Under the pieces are notes generated by a model. The model ran no database searches. It was given only the letters and a program-made list of their open reading frames with translations, and had not been told where the DNA came from. A DNA stretch of 64,000 nt from Pseudoduganella violacea (GTDB lineage: Bacteria > Pseudomonadota > Gammaproteobacteria > Burkholderiales > Burkholderiaceae_D): positions 1 to 64,000 of the forward strand of contig NZ_JACHXD010000003.1 of assembly GCF_014191875.1 (NCBI RefSeq), in the 5' to 3' direction. Below, in pieces: positions 61,601 through 64,000 of the stretch (positions are counted from its first letter, which is position 1; each line of letters begins with the position of its first letter). Both the position numbers and the translations under genes were made by a program.

Positions 61601-61842
61601 GTCATATACAGCATGTGCTCGACGCCGTTGATCTGCTCTTCCAGCGGCGCGGCCACGGTTTCAGCGATCACCTTGGGGTTGGCGCCGGGATACTGAGCGC
61701 GCACCACCACCGAAGGCGGCACCACGTCAGGGTATTCGGAGATGGGCAGCTTGAAGATCGAGATCAGCCCGGCCACGAATATGATGATGGAAAGGACAGC
61801 CGCGAAAATCGGCTTGTCCACGAAGAAGCGGGAAAAATTCAT
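58660..61842 (-). CDS. RND multidrug efflux pump, HAE1 family (AcrB/MexB-like)
   Basis: A 1060-residue inner-membrane proton/drug antiporter. The N-terminus MNFSRFFVDKPIFAAVLSII is typical. Proton-relay residues are present: DD in VLAIGIVVDDAIVVVENVER (TM4), and Lys in LVGLASKNAILIVEFARELE (TM10). The GFVPAQDKQYLVGFAQLPDA and PPPPVSGLGTIGGFKMMIED segments are typical porter-domain signatures. Length matches AcrB. Substrate range cannot be predicted. It is preceded 5 bases upstream by the periplasmic adaptor and followed by the outer-membrane factor. Confidence 0.96.
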   Translation of the reverse strand: MNFSRFFVDKPIFAAVLSIIIFVAGLISIFKLPISEYPDVVPPSVVVRAQYPGANPKVIAETVAAPLEEQINGVEHMLYMTSQNTSDGALMLTVTFKIGTNVEQAETAVQNRVQRALPRLPEEVRQIGVTTVKSSPNLTMVVHLVSPDGRYDDLYLRNYGVLNVKDQLARIQGMGEVNFFGSGDYAMRIWLDPQKVAGRGMTAGDVVGAIREQNVQVAAGVVGQAPAKGSEFQLTVNTQGRLSSVEEFGEIIVKTNADGALTRLKDVARIELGSNNYALRSLLNNKSAVAIGIFEAPNANALQLSSDVRAKMQELSKDFPEGVKFDIVYDPTQFVRESIKAVIHTLLEAIALVVIVVIIFLQTWRASVIPLLAVPVSIVGTFAVMMACGFSINTLSLFGLVLAIGIVVDDAIVVVENVERNIENGLSPRDATIQAMKEVSGPIIAIALVLCAVFVPIAFVSGLSGQFYRQFALTIAISTVISAFSSLTLAPALSATLLKAHGAPPDALTRFMNKIFGRFFAWFNRFFNRSSHSYETGVQGVLKRKSASVLVYLVLAVAAAFMFKVVPAGFVPAQDKQYLVGFAQLPDAASLERTEAVIRKMSDIAKDIPGVDASVAFPGLSINGFTNAPNAGIVFVTLKPFDQRKSKSESGEAIAAEINKRMGAVQDAFVMVFPPPPVSGLGTIGGFKMMIEDRDNLGFDELYKAVQAMQMKGWQDPRLQGVFSSFQINVPQLFADVDRAKAKQLGVPLATIYQTLQINLGSMYVNDFNQFGRTYQVRVQADAPYRSQADQIALLKVRNDKGEMIPLSSLMRVKDSYGPDRVQRYNNYVAADMNGAPGLGMSSGQAQAVLEQIAKETLPKGISYEWTELTYQDILSGNTMKYVFPLCVLLVFLVLAAQYESWTLPLAVILIVPMSILCALVGVKLTGGDNNVFTQIALFVLVGLASKNAILIVEFARELEEHGRTVVQAALEACRLRLRPILMTSIAFIMGVVPLVFSVGAGAEMRHAMGVAVFAGMLGVTFFGLFLTPVFYVLLRTLAKRLEKKSPAAETAAVKLEGTH

Positions 61843-61847
61843 CTTTA

Positions 61848-63089
61848 TTATTCCTTGGAAGTGCCGGACTTGGCGTCAGCGGCGGCTACTTTGGCGTCTT
61901 TCTTTTTGTCTTCCGGTTTGGCGGCCGGGGCCAGCGGGTCGTAGTCCATCGACACGATCTGCGGCGTGACCGGCGCGCCGGGACGCACGCGCTGCAGGCC
62001 GTTGACGACGATCTTCTCGCCGGCTTTCAAGCCTTCGCGCACGATGCGGTAACCTTCGATGGTCGGGCCCAGCTTCACGGCGCGGTACTCGGCCTTGTTG
62101 TCGGCGCCGACCACGTAGACGAATTTGCGGTTCTGGTCCGTGCCCACGGCGCGGTCGTTGATCAGCAGGGCTTCGCTCTGCGCCTTGCCGCTGCTCAGCT
62201 GCACGCGGGCGTACAGGCCGGGCACCAGGATATGGTCGGCGTTGGCGAAGGTGGCGCGCATGCGCACGCTGCCGGTCTGGATGTCGAGCTGGTTGTCCAC
62301 GAATTCCAGCTTGCCCTCATGCGGGAAGCCGGTTTCATTGGCCAGGCCCACTTTCACCGTCACCGGTTCGCCCTTCTGCGCCTGGCTGCCCACGCGCAGG
62401 AAGGTGTCCTCGTCGCCGTCGAAGCTGGCGTAGATGCGGTCGGTGGACACCACGGAGGTCAGCACGGCCGACGCGTCGACCAGATTGCCCAGGGTGATTT
62501 CCGCTTTCGAGACGCGGCCATTGATCGGCGCCACCACCTGGGTGTAGGTCAGGTTCAGTTTCGCGGCTTCATAGGCAGCCTGCGCGGCGCGGGCATTGGC
62601 GTCCAGTTCTTTCTGGCTGGAGGCGCGTTCGTCGAATTCGCGCTGGGCGATGGCTTTATCGGCCAGCAGCTTTTCGGCGCGGCTCAGTTCCAGGCGGGCC
62701 AGGTCGGCCTTGGCGCGGGCCGAGTGGGCCGCCGCTTCGGCGCGGTTGGCTTCCGCCGCGTAAGGGCGCGGATCGATCACGAACAGCACATCGCCTTTTT
62801 TCACTTCGCTGCCCGGCTTGAAGTTGACGGCGGTGATAAAGCCGCTCACGCGGGAACGGATCTCGACGCGCTCGATCGCTTCCAGGCGGCCGGAGAATTC
62901 CTGGGTTTCGGACACGGTTTTTTGGACCACGGCCGCCGCCGAAATCGGCGGGCCGCCGGCGGCAGGGGCTTCCGCGGTTTTGCCGGTGGCGTCTTCGCAG
63001 CCGGTCAGGGTGGCTGCCGCCAGACCCGCCACTGCCAGGGCGGCGACCAGCGGTCGCGCCAAAGCCGTCAATTGATTCTTGCTTTTCAT
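61848..63089 (-). CDS. RND efflux periplasmic adaptor (MFP, AcrA/MexA-like)
   Basis: A 413-residue lipoprotein adaptor; lipobox ATLTGC (Cys at about 31). Barrel-sandwich/lipoyl halves are EIRSRVSGFITAVNFKPGSE and NLTYTQVVAPINGRVSKAEI, with a coiled-coil hairpin between (AHSARAKADLARLELSRAEK). The beta-barrel and membrane-proximal domains follow (IDGDEDTF region, RVRPGAPVTPQIVSMDY). It joins pump and outer-membrane duct. It is the first gene of the operon. Its regulator is not adjacent within the window; the gene to its left on the same strand is a hydrolase. Confidence 0.95.
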   Translation of the reverse strand: MKSKNQLTALARPLVAALAVAGLAAATLTGCEDATGKTAEAPAAGGPPISAAAVVQKTVSETQEFSGRLEAIERVEIRSRVSGFITAVNFKPGSEVKKGDVLFVIDPRPYAAEANRAEAAAHSARAKADLARLELSRAEKLLADKAIAQREFDERASSQKELDANARAAQAAYEAAKLNLTYTQVVAPINGRVSKAEITLGNLVDASAVLTSVVSTDRIYASFDGDEDTFLRVGSQAQKGEPVTVKVGLANETGFPHEGKLEFVDNQLDIQTGSVRMRATFANADHILVPGLYARVQLSSGKAQSEALLINDRAVGTDQNRKFVYVVGADNKAEYRAVKLGPTIEGYRIVREGLKAGEKIVVNGLQRVRPGAPVTPQIVSMDYDPLAPAAKPEDKKKDAKVAAADAKSGTSKE

Positions 63090-63176
63090 GGTTTACCCCT
63101 TTTGGTATGAAAATTGTGATGACGCAGGTAGCTCCCAGCCCGCATCGCAAAATTGAAGGAAAATACTTGCCCAGCC

Positions 63177-63259
63177 GTGTCGATTGACACAGTTTTTCTT
63201 GTGAAACTAATGGATATGAGTCGTTTACAAATATACTGCTGCCAGCATAATATGTAAAC
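63177..63259. promoter_or_regulatory. AT-rich control region upstream of the efflux operon
   Basis: The 190-base gap before the adaptor gene contains GTGTC-GATT-GACAC (63177-63190) and a wider pair GTTTACA (63223-63229) / TGTAAAC (63253-63259). Both are inverted repeats in otherwise AT-rich DNA. Either could be an operator for a TetR- or MarR-type repressor encoded elsewhere. No clear promoter hexamers are assigned. Confidence 0.35.
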
Positions 63260-63279
63260 TATTTTGTTTATTTAAACCA

Positions 63280-64000
63280 TTATGCGGATGGGGTTTCCAT
63301 CCCATCCAGGCTCGCCATAAACCCGGCGATTTCGCTGAGTGCAAACACCTTGCATGCACATTCGTTACGGGCGCCCGGTTCTTCCAGGCGGGAGGGGGGC
63401 AAGCGTCGCACGGTGGTCTTGATACCGCAGGAAATCAGCTTGGCGCCATATTGTTCGGCCTCGTCGCGCAAGGGATCGTCTTCCGCCGACAAAATCAGGG
63501 CCGGCGGCAGATTCTTCAGCCGGCTCGATTGCAGCGGCGAAGCGTAAGGGTGGGTGCGGTCGGCCGCATTCGGCAGATAACCGCGGTAAGCGGCGGCGCA
63601 GGTATCGACCACGGAAGCCTTGTCCGGACAGGTCGGCATCTCGCGCATGGAGCAGGTGGTCAGGCCCGGATCGAGCATGGGCATGATCAGAATCTGGCCC
63701 GCCAGTGCCGGGCCGCCCCGGTCGCGCGCCATCAGGGCGCACACGGCGGCCAGATTGGCCCCTGCCTCGATGCCGGCCGACAGCAGCTTTTTGCCGCTCC
63801 AGTTCAGCTTCGTCTTGTTCTTCTTGGCCCACTGCAGCACGGCGTGGGCGTCTTCCACGGCGGCCGGGAACGGACTCACGGTCGCCAGCGTATAGTTCGA
63901 GGCCAGCACCACATGGCCGGGATTGCAGCTGACCAGGGCGCGCAGGAAGCCGTCGGCCTCCTCCAGATCGCCGCCGACGAAACCGCCGGCATGGAAGAAC
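63280..64000 (-). CDS. Alpha/beta hydrolase-fold protein lacking the Ser nucleophile (partial)
   Basis: The C-terminal 240 residues are in the window; the N-terminus lies beyond base 64000. The fold is that of the HSL/acetyl-esterase group: FFHAGGFVGGDLEEADGFLR (HGGGF-type oxyanion motif as HAGGF) and ALILSAEDDPLRDEAEQYGA (acid Asp). The nucleophile elbow, normally GDSAGGNLA, reads GIEAGANLA, so the Ser is replaced by Glu. No family-typical HGF His is seen near the C-terminus, which ends MASLDGMETPSA. It is probably a non-catalytic or altered member. Gene order continues toward the efflux operon on the same strand. Confidence 0.78.
   Translation of the reverse strand, partial: FFHAGGFVGGDLEEADGFLRALVSCNPGHVVLASNYTLATVSPFPAAVEDAHAVLQWAKKNKTKLNWSGKKLLSAGIEAGANLAAVCALMARDRGGPALAGQILIMPMLDPGLTTCSMREMPTCPDKASVVDTCAAAYRGYLPNAADRTHPYASPLQSSRLKNLPPALILSAEDDPLRDEAEQYGAKLISCGIKTTVRRLPPSRLEEPGARNECACKVFALSEIAGFMASLDGMETPSA

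Overview
The window looks like chromosomal DNA of a high-GC betaproteobacterium of the Burkholderiales, most likely Oxalobacteraceae (Massilia/Duganella/Janthinobacterium-like). This is inferred from codon use, gene families (H-NS-type nucleoid protein, YXWGXW protein, VpsR-like sigma-54 activator, HAE1 efflux operon, Ku/LigD) and the lack of phage or plasmid functions. The only mobile-element trace is an IS3-like end at the extreme left.

Layout. 0-4.7 kb: IS end, GNAT and nucleotidyltransferase genes, an MCP/CheW chemotaxis pair, a small exported protein. 4.8-12.3 kb: HD hydrolase/MFS exporter/solute-binding protein/EamA run, a degenerate SDR divergent from an AraC regulator, a CocE/NonD hydrolase. 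12.4-17.4 kb: YXWGXW protein, then trpS preceded by a Trp-Trp leader peptide and terminator hairpin, DUF1294 protein, erythromycin-esterase-like protein, EamA transporter, H-NS. 17.7-23.6 kb: two TonB-dependent receptors (one with a Fur box) and psd. 23.6-26.8 kb: LysR, azoreductase, pirin, and a 106-bp nested palindrome that recurs at 47.7 kb. 26.8-36.6 kb: a frameshifted gene, Sel1/TonB-C protein, acyltransferase, aspartoacylase-like enzyme, solute-binding protein, MerR/methyltransferase pair with a SoxR-type operator, gdx/sugE under a guanidine-II (mini-ykkC) riboswitch, ArsR/Old Yellow Enzyme pair, MBL protein.

36.7-43.3 kb is the most unusual region. Five genes resemble the later part of the Pseudomonas Fap functional-amyloid operon (C39-like peptidase, small exported proteins, coiled-coil/beta-barrel outer-membrane protein). 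Here they follow a 633-residue, extremely Gly/Ala/Ser/Asn-rich exported protein. A consensus sigma-54 promoter, palindromic upstream sites and an adjacent VpsR-like sigma-54 activator suggest dedicated, possibly c-di-GMP-linked control. The three exported proteins share a QN-x5-L-[VI]-[QR] motif. Two of them also carry a double-glycine motif of the kind C39 peptidases recognise.

43.5-64 kb: PlsC-like acyltransferase, DUF885 peptidase and SulP transporter, GGDEF protein, SDR, the NHEJ genes ku and ligD separated by a LysR/isochorismatase-like pair, two duplicated Lys/Ala-rich exported proteins, a cache-domain protein, a complete RND efflux operon (MFP-RND-OMF), and a partial alpha/beta hydrolase lacking its nucleophile. 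No rRNA, tRNA or CRISPR array was seen. There is no gene-free stretch longer than about 300 bases.
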